Assembly: GCF_000803265.1 (NCBI RefSeq)
Contig: NW_014575404.1
Coordinates: 62,001-126,000 of the forward strand
DNA from: Ordospora colligata OC4
Lineage: Eukaryota; Microsporidia; Ordosporidae
Direction: 5' to 3'
Length of the DNA: 64,000 bases
Both the position numbers and the translations under genes were made by a program. Positions 35,893-45,224 of this stretch are shown one piece after another. Below the pieces are notes generated by a model. The model saw nothing but the letters and a program-made list of their open reading frames with translations, ran no database searches and had not been told where the DNA came from. Each line of letters opens with the position of its first letter. Position 1 is the first letter of the stretch.

Positions 35893-37095
35893 ATGAGTCT
35901 TATAGTGAACAAGGAATACATTAAGAAGCTGTGTGCTGAGCGTGGTCACCCACAGACATGTAAAATCATATCAAAGATTATCAAATCTGGTAATTCATGC
36001 ATGAACTTCATAATTAGGTTACTTTTTCATGAAGAATGTAAGGATATTTCATGTAAGCCACGCTTTGAGATACTGATGCAGAGCAATCGGATGGTAAACT
36101 ACATTGTAAACAGACTGATTGGAAGAAGCGTTTATACTCATGATTCAAGGCAATGGGAGTCACGTGTCGATAAAAACAAATGGAGTAGTAGAGAGTACAC
36201 GGCTCTTTTGAAGTTTCTACTGATGTTTGAGTGTAGTAATAGAAGGATTGCTAATACAGACAGGGAGTTTATTCAACATGTATTATGTAAGGTTCCTGAG
36301 TCGAAAAAGTCGGTACTAATCAGGCATTCAAAGATTACTCCGATAAGCATTATGATTGTAGAAAGTATGAACCAAGAAAGCCTATGCAATGTTAGTGCTG
36401 TGTATCAATCGGTTCATGCATTTATGCGTGCATTGAAGATGTCGTATGACGAAGGACTTATCTCCCTGCATAAATCTGGAGTAAAATTCAAGACACTGCA
36501 CAAAGCATTTCTGTACTCATCGTTTCCACAAATCCAAGAGTACCTGCATGCATTGACTGACTTCTATCCAGAAGTGATGTTTGAAACCGGAAATATGCAT
36601 CCAAACAGGATATGCATGCTCAAGGATCCTTTGCATATTCCAAGCGACAAGAAGATTTTATGCGGTTATGTTTCAGCATCGATGTATTTTCTAAGGCGAC
36701 GGCACCGATTTGTTGGATGTGTGCCGAATCTGGATGTTCTAGTGAAGACTATCCATATTGAGAGGATTCTGAGCAGCAAGCCCAAACGAAGTGTTCTGAG
36801 GAATGTGGTTCACAAATTGATTCTGAGCACACCTGTTCTTGTACGTATCATAGTTGTAAGAAAGTTTGATAAGAGTATTGTCAAGAAGGTGATTGAGAAT
36901 GTGCCGTCTTTTCATGTGGCATATGAAGTGTCATTGAAGATTCTTTGCACGAGCCCGGTAGATGAGTTCTATATGCTATTAGTTGAAGGCTTGTTGATGA
37001 AATATCCAACTGAATTGAATGTATCTAAGTTCAGAGCATGTTCAGATCAACTACAAGAATCGTTTGTGGAAGAGATTGAAAGAAGATTGCGATAA
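35893..37095 (+). CDS. Unknown helical protein, 400 residues
   Basis: The frame opens at 35764, but the ATG at 35893 has CCC 7 bases upstream and starts at a natural N-terminus. The protein is almost all helix, basic overall, with no signal or membrane segment; repeated helix pairs such as SVLRNVVHKLIL and SIVKKVIENVPS suggest an alpha-solenoid. I recognise no family. Divergent from the Lys-rich gene with 54 bp between starts. Confidence 0.65.
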   Translation: MSLIVNKEYIKKLCAERGHPQTCKIISKIIKSGNSCMNFIIRLLFHEECKDISCKPRFEILMQSNRMVNYIVNRLIGRSVYTHDSRQWESRVDKNKWSSREYTALLKFLLMFECSNRRIANTDREFIQHVLCKVPESKKSVLIRHSKITPISIMIVESMNQESLCNVSAVYQSVHAFMRALKMSYDEGLISLHKSGVKFKTLHKAFLYSSFPQIQEYLHALTDFYPEVMFETGNMHPNRICMLKDPLHIPSDKKILCGYVSASMYFLRRRHRFVGCVPNLDVLVKTIHIERILSSKPKRSVLRNVVHKLILSTPVLVRIIVVRKFDKSIVKKVIENVPSFHVAYEVSLKILCTSPVDEFYMLLVEGLLMKYPTELNVSKFRACSDQLQESFVEEIERRLR

Positions 37096-37258
37096 ATATA
37101 TACGATGTGAATGTATTGGAGATTGATATATGTATGCTCTGAGATTGATATGAGAATGTATTTGAATAGTTATTTATGAATATGCGATTGCGCTGAAAGT
37201 GTTTGGCTAATTTCTTGTACGGCATATAAACAGCGGATTGGCATGGGATCGAAGTTTT

Positions 37259-38020
37259 ATGAAGATAGTGATTGACACGAAGTATGTTACAGTTAATGCT
37301 GGTGATGTGATGATCATAATACAGGTCATTATATTAGTTGCAGCAAACTATGTACTACACAAAACAGAGCTTAATATGATATTGAAGGCAGGGATTCTGA
37401 CAGTGCAACTGTTGCTGCTTATGTATTACTTCTTGCTAATGCTGATAGAAATGTACGAAGAGTGGGAAATGCCCAGCCGTGTTTTGGACATAGCAAGCAT
37501 TCGGAACCTGTCGTTCTTGTGTGAGTTTATTTCCATTATTGTGTTGTTTTATATATACTCCAAACAGATCAGAACAGATGAGAAGCACAAACTTTTCTAC
37601 ACAAAAGACTCAATGCTTAATAAAACAGCACAGGCTGGAGGCCTCTACATCTGCGTGCTGGCTAGAAAGCTTTTTACAAAAGATAAGCGGTCGGATATGA
37701 TTCAATTCATTTTTTCGTTGATATTTATTTCATTCATGCTGATTGCTATAATTGCAGACTATGTAGTGTATAGAAGACGCATTGATGACTTTATTGCAGC
37801 GAGCAGTGGTAACTCGCACCGATTCAGAAATGTGACGTTAATTTTTGCGATGTTTTTTATGCCGATTGGATCGCTGTTCAAGAAGAATGTTGAGAAAGAT
37901 ATACTGCTTCTGAAAATAGGATGCAGTGTTATTGCAGTATTGTATATTATTGGTTCGTTGTATATACTATATGAGGCATTTATTGAACAACCGAATTATA
38001 TGAATATATTGGTACGCTGA
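37259..38020 (+). CDS. Multi-pass membrane protein of unknown function
   Basis: The frame can be read from a TTG at 37238, but the first ATG is at 37259. The 253-residue product has about six hydrophobic segments: two near residues 15-65, one near 85-105, one near 165-185, one near 210-222 and one near 235-250. A hydrophilic loop with several Lys lies between. The family is not recognised; it could be a lineage-specific membrane protein. Confidence 0.65.
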   Translation: MKIVIDTKYVTVNAGDVMIIIQVIILVAANYVLHKTELNMILKAGILTVQLLLLMYYFLLMLIEMYEEWEMPSRVLDIASIRNLSFLCEFISIIVLFYIYSKQIRTDEKHKLFYTKDSMLNKTAQAGGLYICVLARKLFTKDKRSDMIQFIFSLIFISFMLIAIIADYVVYRRRIDDFIAASSGNSHRFRNVTLIFAMFFMPIGSLFKKNVEKDILLLKIGCSVIAVLYIIGSLYILYEAFIEQPNYMNILVR

Positions 38021-38029
38021 TGAAATCTG

Positions 38030-38185
38030 GTATATTAAGTATGTTTGGCTATGCTTAGTGAGTATATTTGGTTATGTTAATGAAGTATATTGATAAGTTT
38101 TAGTGAGTATAATCATAAAGCTTGATGAGTATGTGGCATGAAGTTTGGTGAGTATAATCATGAAGTATGTGAATGAAACTCTATA
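38030..38185. repeat. Degenerate short tandem repeats between two membrane-protein genes
   Basis: The gap repeats words such as TTAGTGAGTATA, GTGAGTATAATCAT and TGAAGTAT in tandem with changes. No gene is seen. Both flanking genes end here (convergent). Confidence 0.55.
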
Positions 38186-38210
38186 TATGAAGAAGCTCTA
38201 TGGATGTGTT

Positions 38211-39398
38211 TTAATAAATGGTATTGTTTGTGTTGAGTATTAGCAGGATTACAGATATTGTTAGCAGGAAAATCGTTGCAAGTACATCTGAGATTGATGT
38301 GATCAGTGGAAGTGCAAGAACGCCTGTGTCGTCCTCGTATTTATCAAGGTACTCGATCAGGAATGTGACGGCCTTCAGAAGGATTGTGACCTGGACGATA
38401 AAGAACAGTGTAAAGAGAATGTAGAAGCAGTATGGATAGTTCAACCCCATGATTGATGAAGCCGCAAGGTATATGGCAGACATTAGAATGGATATCAAAA
38501 CCAGTGTTGCATGCGATTCCTTGCTGTTGTGGACTGTCTGATTGTTGATTGATGTGAATATCTTATGCAAGTAAATGAATGCAATTGACACGGACATTCC
38601 ACTGAACACCGGAAACGAAGGAGTCAAAATTGGAAACACCTTTCTGAAGCTTTCAAGAACATATCCGCTGATAGTGCTGATTGCGTATGTTGTCAGCAGA
38701 ACCTCTATTGATTGCAGCGGTAATCTTTTCTTGCTGATGAGTGCAAAGCACAGGCAGAATGGAATTATCGATGATGAGACAAGAAGGTATGCAAGGCACG
38801 ATGGAATGGGAATGGTTTTGAGCCAGGTTGCAAGGTATATCAATGTACGGACATTTATGTAATCACCCAATGATGATATTGTTGGAAGGATGATGTTATC
38901 TGGATTGATTTCAAAGAGTTTTGATGCTTCTATTGAAGTGACAAGAAGCATTATGAACAGTATTGAGCTTATGATGCATGAGATTAGCGATGCAGTAAGC
39001 ACCACAACGTTTATCCCTGTGTCTGTTTCTCCTATCAGGAGGTTGCTGATAATGCCAAGCAGGCCGATAACCAAGCCTATGACTGCAGATTGCGCGATTA
39101 CAAGGTTTGAGTTATCGAATATGTACCTGAAGTATTTTTTGTAGCTGAACACTGATGACTGGCTCAGCGATGAGAGGTAGAGAGCAAAGATGAGCTCGAT
39201 GTTTCCCTTGAATGCCAGGATGCAGTTTGTTTGCAGAAGGATTGGAATTCCATCGAGACTGGTGTTTTGCGAAGCCTGCGCCAATGCCGAGCCTGTCATG
39301 ATCAATCCTCCGAGTGAAATTAAAAGCCCGGGAATTGACTGTGTGAGCAATGGAACGCTGTAGAATCCCAGGTCTGATATATTGTTGATCATAGACAT
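38211..39398 (-). CDS. SLC41/MgtE-type magnesium transporter
   Basis: The 395-residue protein consists of two MgtE-like membrane halves of about five segments each. The first carries AFKGNIELIFALYLSS (family LKGN-x-EM-x-LA-x-RLST) and a SSLGDYINVRTL loop; the second carries LALPLITSISDVLATIFLL. The acidic residues in these paired loops form the Mg2+ path in SLC41A1-type carriers. No cytosolic CBS domain is present, as in SLC41. Expected role: divalent cation transport at the plasma membrane or an internal membrane. Confidence 0.85.
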   Translation of the reverse strand: MSMINNISDLGFYSVPLLTQSIPGLLISLGGLIMTGSALAQASQNTSLDGIPILLQTNCILAFKGNIELIFALYLSSLSQSSVFSYKKYFRYIFDNSNLVIAQSAVIGLVIGLLGIISNLLIGETDTGINVVVLTASLISCIISSILFIMLLVTSIEASKLFEINPDNIILPTISSLGDYINVRTLIYLATWLKTIPIPSCLAYLLVSSSIIPFCLCFALISKKRLPLQSIEVLLTTYAISTISGYVLESFRKVFPILTPSFPVFSGMSVSIAFIYLHKIFTSINNQTVHNSKESHATLVLISILMSAIYLAASSIMGLNYPYCFYILFTLFFIVQVTILLKAVTFLIEYLDKYEDDTGVLALPLITSISDVLATIFLLTISVILLILNTNNTIY

Positions 39399-39553
39399 TG
39401 TGTCATGAGCTTGTTATCAAGTGCCGATGTTTCATGATATGCCAATGATGCGTAGGCGAATGATCGCGAAGTGATTGCAAATGCTGCAGGAGCACAACTC
39501 CTTTAATAAGTGCGATGCATTAAAAACGGCCTGTTACATGGCCTGATTTCTAG

Positions 39554-40294
39554 ATGGACAAGATAAAGGCAAATTTCAACTTTGACGTAATACCAAAGTT
39601 CATAGTGAAGCTGTACAGGGTTGTTGATGATGACAAGTATAGAGGGATCTGCTGGACGCCAGACGGGCTCAAGATCCATATTTTCGATAGGGATGTATTT
39701 ATTAAGGAGACGTTGCCTCTTATATCGAAGACGAGGGAGTTTGGAACGTTTATTCGCATGCTGAATAGCTATGGATTTGTGAAGTCGAAGGACATTGAGG
39801 AAGAGGACATCTATTACAACAGCAACTTCAGGAAGGGAAGGGAGGATTTGCTTGGACTTGATGAGTCACTGAGGCTTATACGAAGAAAGAAGGCAAACGA
39901 CATGAAGGCGAGTGTTGGAAGTGCATCTATGAAGGAGATAGTTGAGTGCTTGTATTCGCAGAACCAGGAGCTCTATGCGGAGTTATCAGTATGCAAGGAG
40001 AAAATAGAGAGGCAGGAGAGAATGATGAATGGATTGATGGAGGTTCTATCACGGGTGTTTAGAACAAGCATTGATGATCTTGGTGGAGCCGGGCAGAATC
40101 CAGGAGTGCTTGGCTTTGGAAATGAAATGGATGTGTTTTTGGGAAACGAGCTTGCCAGACTCAAGAGATCTGGAGATCAGGCACTTCAGGCACCTAGCCA
40201 GAGCTCGATGATGCAGAAGCTGTCACTTCAGACAGTTGATGATATACAGCACGAAGTAGATGAAAGAGAAAGCGACTACGATGCCTTTTTTTGA
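39554..40294 (+). CDS. Heat shock factor-type transcription factor
   Basis: The first 100 residues form an HSF DNA-binding domain: a helix in FDVIPKFIVKLYRVVDD, ICWTPDGLKIHIFD, then the recognition segment FGTFIRMLNSYGFVKSK, and FRKGREDLLGL. A following coiled coil (about residues 130-170, NQELYAELSVCKEKIERQERMM) would serve trimerisation. The last 70 residues are polar with a Ser/Gln-rich patch and an acidic end. It probably controls chaperone genes or acts like Skn7/Sfl1-type HSF relatives. The recognition Ser-Phe-Val-Arg of HSF1 is replaced by T-F-I-R. Confidence 0.88.
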   Translation: MDKIKANFNFDVIPKFIVKLYRVVDDDKYRGICWTPDGLKIHIFDRDVFIKETLPLISKTREFGTFIRMLNSYGFVKSKDIEEEDIYYNSNFRKGREDLLGLDESLRLIRRKKANDMKASVGSASMKEIVECLYSQNQELYAELSVCKEKIERQERMMNGLMEVLSRVFRTSIDDLGGAGQNPGVLGFGNEMDVFLGNELARLKRSGDQALQAPSQSSMMQKLSLQTVDDIQHEVDERESDYDAFF

Positions 40295-40324
40295 AGGATC
40301 AGTATGAGATGAGATAGTTAGAGT

Positions 40325-40374
40325 TAATAATGGTGAATAACTAGCAATAGTTAACAACTAATAATGGTGAATAG
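40325..40374. repeat. Two-copy 34 bp spaced repeat TAATAATGGTGAATA
   Basis: The 15-base word starts at 40325 and recurs 34 bases later at 40359, within the 140 bp gap between the HSF gene and the large Cys-rich gene. Confidence 0.55.
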
Positions 40375-40434
40375 AGAGATTTTGTTAAGTGAGAGCGTTT
40401 GATGGAATGAAAATTGTACCCTTGGCGTGTTTGA

Positions 40435-42795
40435 ATGGCAGTTATGCTGAACATGAATAAATCCAGAATATTTGTGTTTTTAACTGTTTTGATATGTTCC
40501 ATAATGATTGGAGTACGAAGTGTAGTGATGATGCAGAGATATTTTGATAGAAAGAGAGAAGTAGCAAATTATGTGATGCAGAAGAGATGTGATTGTATAG
40601 ATGGGAATGCCTGGATGCAAAAGCAAGTGATTGGATGTGGATTTGTTGATCTTTCTGAGTTGAAACAGACTGAATTCTGTATCTTGAATAGCAGATGTGC
40701 AGATTGCAGCGAATGCCTGTATCTTGGAGCTATCCGAGATATTCTTGAGTGTGCAGGATCACTGGAAAAATCATGCGGACTGAATGAATATGAGATGAAA
40801 GATTTGTGTATACTGCGTGATGAGCTGAGATTTGGACTATGTATAAACGCACACAATTCGCCTGGTGATCAGATGATTGATGAATTGACTAAGATTGATT
40901 TGAGTATTGCAACTATTCGAGAGTTTTTTGGATTCTATAAAAGTATGAATAGTTACAATTCGTATTATGACAAAAGAGTGGAAAGGATTGTTTGCATGTA
41001 CTGGCCAGAAAGAATAGAATATGCAGATTGTAGCTTGTGTATGAGTGATAGTGGCTTGAAGAAGATTGTGAATTTGAAGAGCTATGTGATTCATGTGATT
41101 TCCAGATATATTGCTAGATGCAATGAACAGCGTGAGAGATGGGACATATGCATATTGAATGTGTTGACCAATATCAAAGATAACATGAAGAATGTAAAAG
41201 ATCCATCAGGAATCAACAAAGTGAATGCACAAGATAACATGAAGAATAGAAAAGATGCAATCGAAATTGGCAGATTGAATGTACAAGATGATATCAAGAA
41301 TATAGATGAAAATCATAAAGATGAATATATTAAGAATGAACAGATGAAATATGTTGAATTTGGAGATATCCTGAGAAGTTTTTTTTTCTTTGTGTATTAT
41401 GAAGATATCATGAATGATGATGAACTATTTGATAATAATGAGAAAATATTTCTGGGTGAAAAGGGGAAGAGGGAATTTAGTAGATTGTTTTGTGAGAGAC
41501 TGACTGCATTTAATGGCACTGACATGGAAAAGTGTGTTGAAAATAATGATGCTAATGAGCATATTGAGTATGAAATGATTGAAGAAACCATAAATGGATA
41601 TTCCAACATTAATTCAGGTTATATTATTAATAAGAGTAAGAATGCGATTGAAAAGTATTATGAATGTGTTATATTGAGAATAGTTGATAAGAGTAGGTTT
41701 AGTGATGCTCTAGATGTACATGAAAAAGAATTTATTATAGCAGAGTTGAGAAGAGTGGCCATTAAGAGATGTAGAAGCATAATAATGCATCATTGTGAAA
41801 GGATTGAGGAGATGACGAAAGCAATAGAAGGAGCTGTTCGAATGAGTGTTACAATGGGCAAGTATATGTGGAAGATCAATGAGGCTTTTCATGAGTTGGA
41901 GCATGCAGATGAAATTCCTGAAGTGAATAGAAGAAGAATAGCGAATATCAGAACGAAACTTGCTTACACTTTAGAATGCATTGCATGCCATGGAAAGGCA
42001 GATATGAATGATGCTTGTACAAGAGCAATTGTAATGCTTCTTGGATTGCAAAATGGAGGATTGGATAGAACATATTTAAAGAATGTGACTGTAGACAATG
42101 CAGTTGTGGATATGCTAAAAAGGACTTTATTATGTGATCGAAGTATGGCACATGCAAATGCAGTGAAAAAGGAATCTGTGGAATTGTGGAGATATGCTAG
42201 TGCTGTTTTAATGAAGTATTTTGACGAATGTGAAGCTGAGGAGAAAGCAAATGCTAGCCTAGATATGCTTGTATTGAGTGGTATGAACAACTTGATTGAT
42301 GTGGTTGATGGAGATGGAGTATCTGTAATTAATGAATACATTAGTATAATAAAGCTTGTAGTTACTGAAGTGATGTGTGATGAACTGAAGTGGCGCTTGA
42401 AGCATGCAATCTATTGTGGAATGAAAAACAGTATAAATCTGAAGCATGCACTTGATAAGAGAAGAAGAATGATTTCTGAAATGATTTCCATAGCACTCCT
42501 TGTGTGTGATAGTGATATGGAGGGTTTGCTTGATATTCCTAATGGCTTTATAAAGATGATAAGAAAGGTTCTTGGCAAGAATGCAGCATTTGCTGAAAGG
42601 GTAGTAAAAGGAAACAAATGTAGAATTCATTACTTAGTGTTACAGAAGATTGGAAGTAAGTATAGTGGAATTAGATGTTTATTTGGAGATCATGAGTTTA
42701 GACTAGCTGATGCAGTAAGTAGAGCAGTTGCTGAATTTATTGAAACAGAGCCTGGAATGACGAAAGAATTGTTTAATGGAGTATCAGGAGACTGA
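40435..42795 (+). CDS. Large Cys-rich single-pass membrane or secreted protein, lineage-specific
   Basis: The 786-residue product starts with a hydrophobic segment (about residues 10-30, then SVVMMQRYFDRKRE), either an uncleaved anchor or a signal peptide. Residues 50-220 are rich in cysteines, often paired (RCDCIDGN, RCADCSEC, DCSLC). Residues about 245-305 are a low-complexity stretch with three near-repeats of QDNMKN/DDIKN type spaced about 25 residues apart. The rest is helical and Cys-containing. No family is recognised. Cys pairs outside the cytosol suggest disulfides and an exported or surface role, perhaps on the spore or parasite surface. A CCC lies 14 bases before the ATG. Confidence 0.75.
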   Translation: MAVMLNMNKSRIFVFLTVLICSIMIGVRSVVMMQRYFDRKREVANYVMQKRCDCIDGNAWMQKQVIGCGFVDLSELKQTEFCILNSRCADCSECLYLGAIRDILECAGSLEKSCGLNEYEMKDLCILRDELRFGLCINAHNSPGDQMIDELTKIDLSIATIREFFGFYKSMNSYNSYYDKRVERIVCMYWPERIEYADCSLCMSDSGLKKIVNLKSYVIHVISRYIARCNEQRERWDICILNVLTNIKDNMKNVKDPSGINKVNAQDNMKNRKDAIEIGRLNVQDDIKNIDENHKDEYIKNEQMKYVEFGDILRSFFFFVYYEDIMNDDELFDNNEKIFLGEKGKREFSRLFCERLTAFNGTDMEKCVENNDANEHIEYEMIEETINGYSNINSGYIINKSKNAIEKYYECVILRIVDKSRFSDALDVHEKEFIIAELRRVAIKRCRSIIMHHCERIEEMTKAIEGAVRMSVTMGKYMWKINEAFHELEHADEIPEVNRRRIANIRTKLAYTLECIACHGKADMNDACTRAIVMLLGLQNGGLDRTYLKNVTVDNAVVDMLKRTLLCDRSMAHANAVKKESVELWRYASAVLMKYFDECEAEEKANASLDMLVLSGMNNLIDVVDGDGVSVINEYISIIKLVVTEVMCDELKWRLKHAIYCGMKNSINLKHALDKRRRMISEMISIALLVCDSDMEGLLDIPNGFIKMIRKVLGKNAAFAERVVKGNKCRIHYLVLQKIGSKYSGIRCLFGDHEFRLADAVSRAVAEFIETEPGMTKELFNGVSGD

Positions 42796-42883
42796 GGAGG
42801 ATGCATGAATGATGTATTTGAAGGGTTGATAAAGAAAGTCATCATGGAACAAAGGAAAGAATAGAAAGAAGCCCTAAAGTGAA

Positions 42884-43117
42884 ATGATTGCAGAGAAACG
42901 AAGGTTCTACACAAAGTTGTTTATCTGTGTAGGCGTGATGTTTGTATCACCACTGGTTGTTCATGCGGTAGGAAGACTGTCTGGGAGTGATTCGCCATTG
43001 CTTTCGTTTGGGTCGCTCATTCTTGTGCTAGGATCGATGGGAATGATCTGCAAGCTTGCGATTGATAGAGAGGCAGAAAAGAAGAATAGGAGGGAAAGGA
43101 AGATGAAGAATAAATGA
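42884..43117 (+). CDS. VMA21: V-ATPase assembly factor VMA21-like
   Basis: The 77-residue product has two hydrophobic segments (about residues 10-28 and 40-58) and a basic tail ending KMKNK, a K-x-K-x-x ER-retrieval signal. Yeast Vma21 is also 77 residues with the same layout: a KLFICVGVMFVSPLVV-type first segment (family KLMLFTAAMVVLP), a short loop, a second segment, then a charged tail with dilysine. It chaperones V0 assembly in the ER. CCC lies 12 bases before the ATG. Small size keeps the call below certain. Confidence 0.68.
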   Translation: MIAEKRRFYTKLFICVGVMFVSPLVVHAVGRLSGSDSPLLSFGSLILVLGSMGMICKLAIDREAEKKNRRERKMKNK

Positions 43118-43216
43118 ATGAATGGAAGTTTTGTAGAGTGGATGTAGAATGGGCATTGGCTTGTTTAGATGCATTTGTTTGTTTATAGTTTTTTTAGATT
43201 TTGAAGGTACCCATTG

Positions 43217-43999
43217 ATGAGTGATGTGTGTGTGGTAGTGCATCCACTAGTGCTGCTCTCTGCAGTTGATCATTACAAGAGGAAGGGAACGAAGAGGGTT
43301 GCAGGGATTCTGCTGGGCAATGATGAGGATGGGATTCACATTACAGAGAGTTTTGCTTGTATTTTTGAGGAAGATAAGACGGGATGGTTTATTGATACGT
43401 CTTACATAATGAGTATGTTTGATTTATTCCATAAGGTGAATCACAAGCTGAAGATTATTGGATGGTATCACACGGGGCCAAAGATGTATGGAAACGACCT
43501 GGAAATATCGAGGTCACTGATGAGGTTTGCGCCTGATCCGTTTCTTGTTATTATCAATGTGCATCAGGAAGGAAGTGATTTGCCTGTACAGGCATTCAAG
43601 TTAGATGAGCAAGAGGAGTTTATGCATGTGAATTGTAGCATAGAAGCCGAGGAAGCCGAGGAGATTGGTGTTGAGCATCTTATTCGGGACATCCGAGAAG
43701 AGGCGAGTGGATCGACAGCAGCAAAGATTGCGGAGATAAAAGAGTCTCTTGTGGTGTATGGAGATGTTCTGGATGAAATAGGCCAGTATCTTGAAGATGT
43801 TGTTGAAGGTAAGATTTGCATGAGCCAAGAGATTATTGGTCTTTGCCAAGAGATTGTTTATGCGGCACCAAGACTTGATAGATCTCTTGATGAGAGTTTG
43901 TCGTATTGCTATGTTTCTGAGCTTGCGAAGGCAGTAATTGCACTCAAGGACCTGAGGAGAAACAGAATTGAGAATGGAATCAGGATGAATGGGTCGTAA
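43217..43999 (+). CDS. RPN8: 26S proteasome lid subunit RPN8
   Basis: RPN8 pairs with the RPN11 deubiquitinase in the proteasome lid. The 260-residue protein has the MPN domain of this paralogue: VVVHPLVLLSAVDHY, KRVAGILLG, IIGWYHTGPKMYGNDLEI and PFLVIINV. The catalytic JAMM His-x-His is absent (Tyr-His-Thr), as is normal for RPN8. The EAEEIGVEHLIRDI segment and the long C-terminal helix match too. The frame starts one codon earlier with TTG, and the ATG at 43217 has CCC 4 bases upstream. Confidence 0.95.
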   Translation: MSDVCVVVHPLVLLSAVDHYKRKGTKRVAGILLGNDEDGIHITESFACIFEEDKTGWFIDTSYIMSMFDLFHKVNHKLKIIGWYHTGPKMYGNDLEISRSLMRFAPDPFLVIINVHQEGSDLPVQAFKLDEQEEFMHVNCSIEAEEAEEIGVEHLIRDIREEASGSTAAKIAEIKESLVVYGDVLDEIGQYLEDVVEGKICMSQEIIGLCQEIVYAAPRLDRSLDESLSYCYVSELAKAVIALKDLRRNRIENGIRMNGS

Positions 44000-44057
44000 T
44001 TTTAATAAAGTGTTGATTGGGATGAGTTGATATTTTGATCTGAGCGTGTGGCTTGTA

Positions 44058-45122
44058 ATGAGGATACAATATGTGGTGTTTTTGAATACAGGCAAAACTA
44101 AGGTGAATCAACAGGTTATTGGAGGACGATGCCTTGTGCTCAATTCTCCATGGTGTAGCAATGGATGCGATACTGTTGTTCGGAAGGAGGCTGATACCAC
44201 CTTCATTGAATCCAATGAAATAGTTGCCAAAGTCAAGAGTGGAGAAATAGTGTATCTGGAGAGTGTGTATTGTGTTGATGAGAATGTTAAATTTATTGAG
44301 ATTTCGCCAGTGCTGGATAAACACGACTTTTTTGTTGCTTCAAGGCACATGCTCAGTAGTATGTCTAACAATCAGATTCACAGAAGTACAGAAAAAATAT
44401 TTGCTCTGAATAAAAGACGTATATGCAGCTTTGTAATCCCAGTCATACTGCATGTCTTCAGAACTCAAATTATCCTAGTACTTTCAAAGGCTCCAGCATA
44501 TGCATCAGATTATGTAATGCAGCTTTCGGTAGTTGCACAGAAAGGCATGAGCATAAAAAGAACATTTGGCGAATTTCTCAAAATATGCTGCAATATTCAG
44601 AAAGGATTGATGCTCACAGGATCGCCACTTGTGTTTGTGGCAGGAATATACAAAATGCCAATCTCATTCTATGTTTTTGTATTGTCGTCTGTATATAGAG
44701 GACTTATGAGTCTCTTGGTGGATGCAATTCAATTGTTCAATAACTGCAGCTATAACCCACTCAAGAAGCGAACTGATTCAGTAATGCTCAACACAGACCA
44801 GATATTCATGTCTGTGCTTGTTTTTTCATTTTGTCTTTTGATCATGCTTAACATCATGTGCTTTCATGTTATTTCTGTGCTCTTAAGGATGTTTCTGGAA
44901 TTATTAGAGTTTTCAAAGAACTTCATTGACTTTGTATTTGTTGACACATCGCAATGCAGTATGTACAGTCTCGTGATTCTAGATTCACATCCATATGTAC
45001 AGCTCAGATACAGAGACGTTTCTATTTGGACAAAGATTATTTTTGCTGCAAAGGCAAGTCTGCAGACGTCTGAAATTACAAAACAGAACTTTATTACAAG
45101 ATTACTTTTTGGAATTGAATAG
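44058..45122 (+). CDS. GPI1: GPI synthesis subunit GPI1 (PIG-Q)
   Basis: GPI1 is part of the ER enzyme complex that adds N-acetylglucosamine to phosphatidylinositol, the first step of GPI anchors. The 354-residue protein has several membrane segments in its second half and the Gpi1 signature: GSPLVFVAG, VYRGLMSLL, then PLKKRTDSVMLNTDQIFMSV (family KRVDS-x3-DLDQ) followed by a hydrophobic FCLLIMLNIMCF helix. It is shorter than yeast Gpi1 (609). The frame begins at a GTG; the first ATG at 44058 is used. Its last codons and stop are duplicated just downstream. Confidence 0.85.
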   Translation: MRIQYVVFLNTGKTKVNQQVIGGRCLVLNSPWCSNGCDTVVRKEADTTFIESNEIVAKVKSGEIVYLESVYCVDENVKFIEISPVLDKHDFFVASRHMLSSMSNNQIHRSTEKIFALNKRRICSFVIPVILHVFRTQIILVLSKAPAYASDYVMQLSVVAQKGMSIKRTFGEFLKICCNIQKGLMLTGSPLVFVAGIYKMPISFYVFVLSSVYRGLMSLLVDAIQLFNNCSYNPLKKRTDSVMLNTDQIFMSVLVFSFCLLIMLNIMCFHVISVLLRMFLELLEFSKNFIDFVFVDTSQCSMYSLVILDSHPYVQLRYRDVSIWTKIIFAAKASLQTSEITKQNFITRLLFGIE

Positions 45123-45200
45123 ACAATCATCGAGCATTTTGGAATTGAATAGACAAACATGCAATAAAATAAACATTTCACAATCATTGAACATTTTGGA
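45107..45200. repeat. 30 bp tandem duplication of the GPI1 3' end, with a decayed third copy
   Basis: TTTTGGAATTGAATAGACAA occurs at 45107-45126, where it encodes the last GPI1 residues and the TAG stop, and again at 45137-45156. A partial ATTTTGGAATATAGA follows near 45192. Period between the first two copies is 30 bp. Confidence 0.75.
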
Positions 45201-45224
45201 ATATAGATACATATCAAATTGTAA

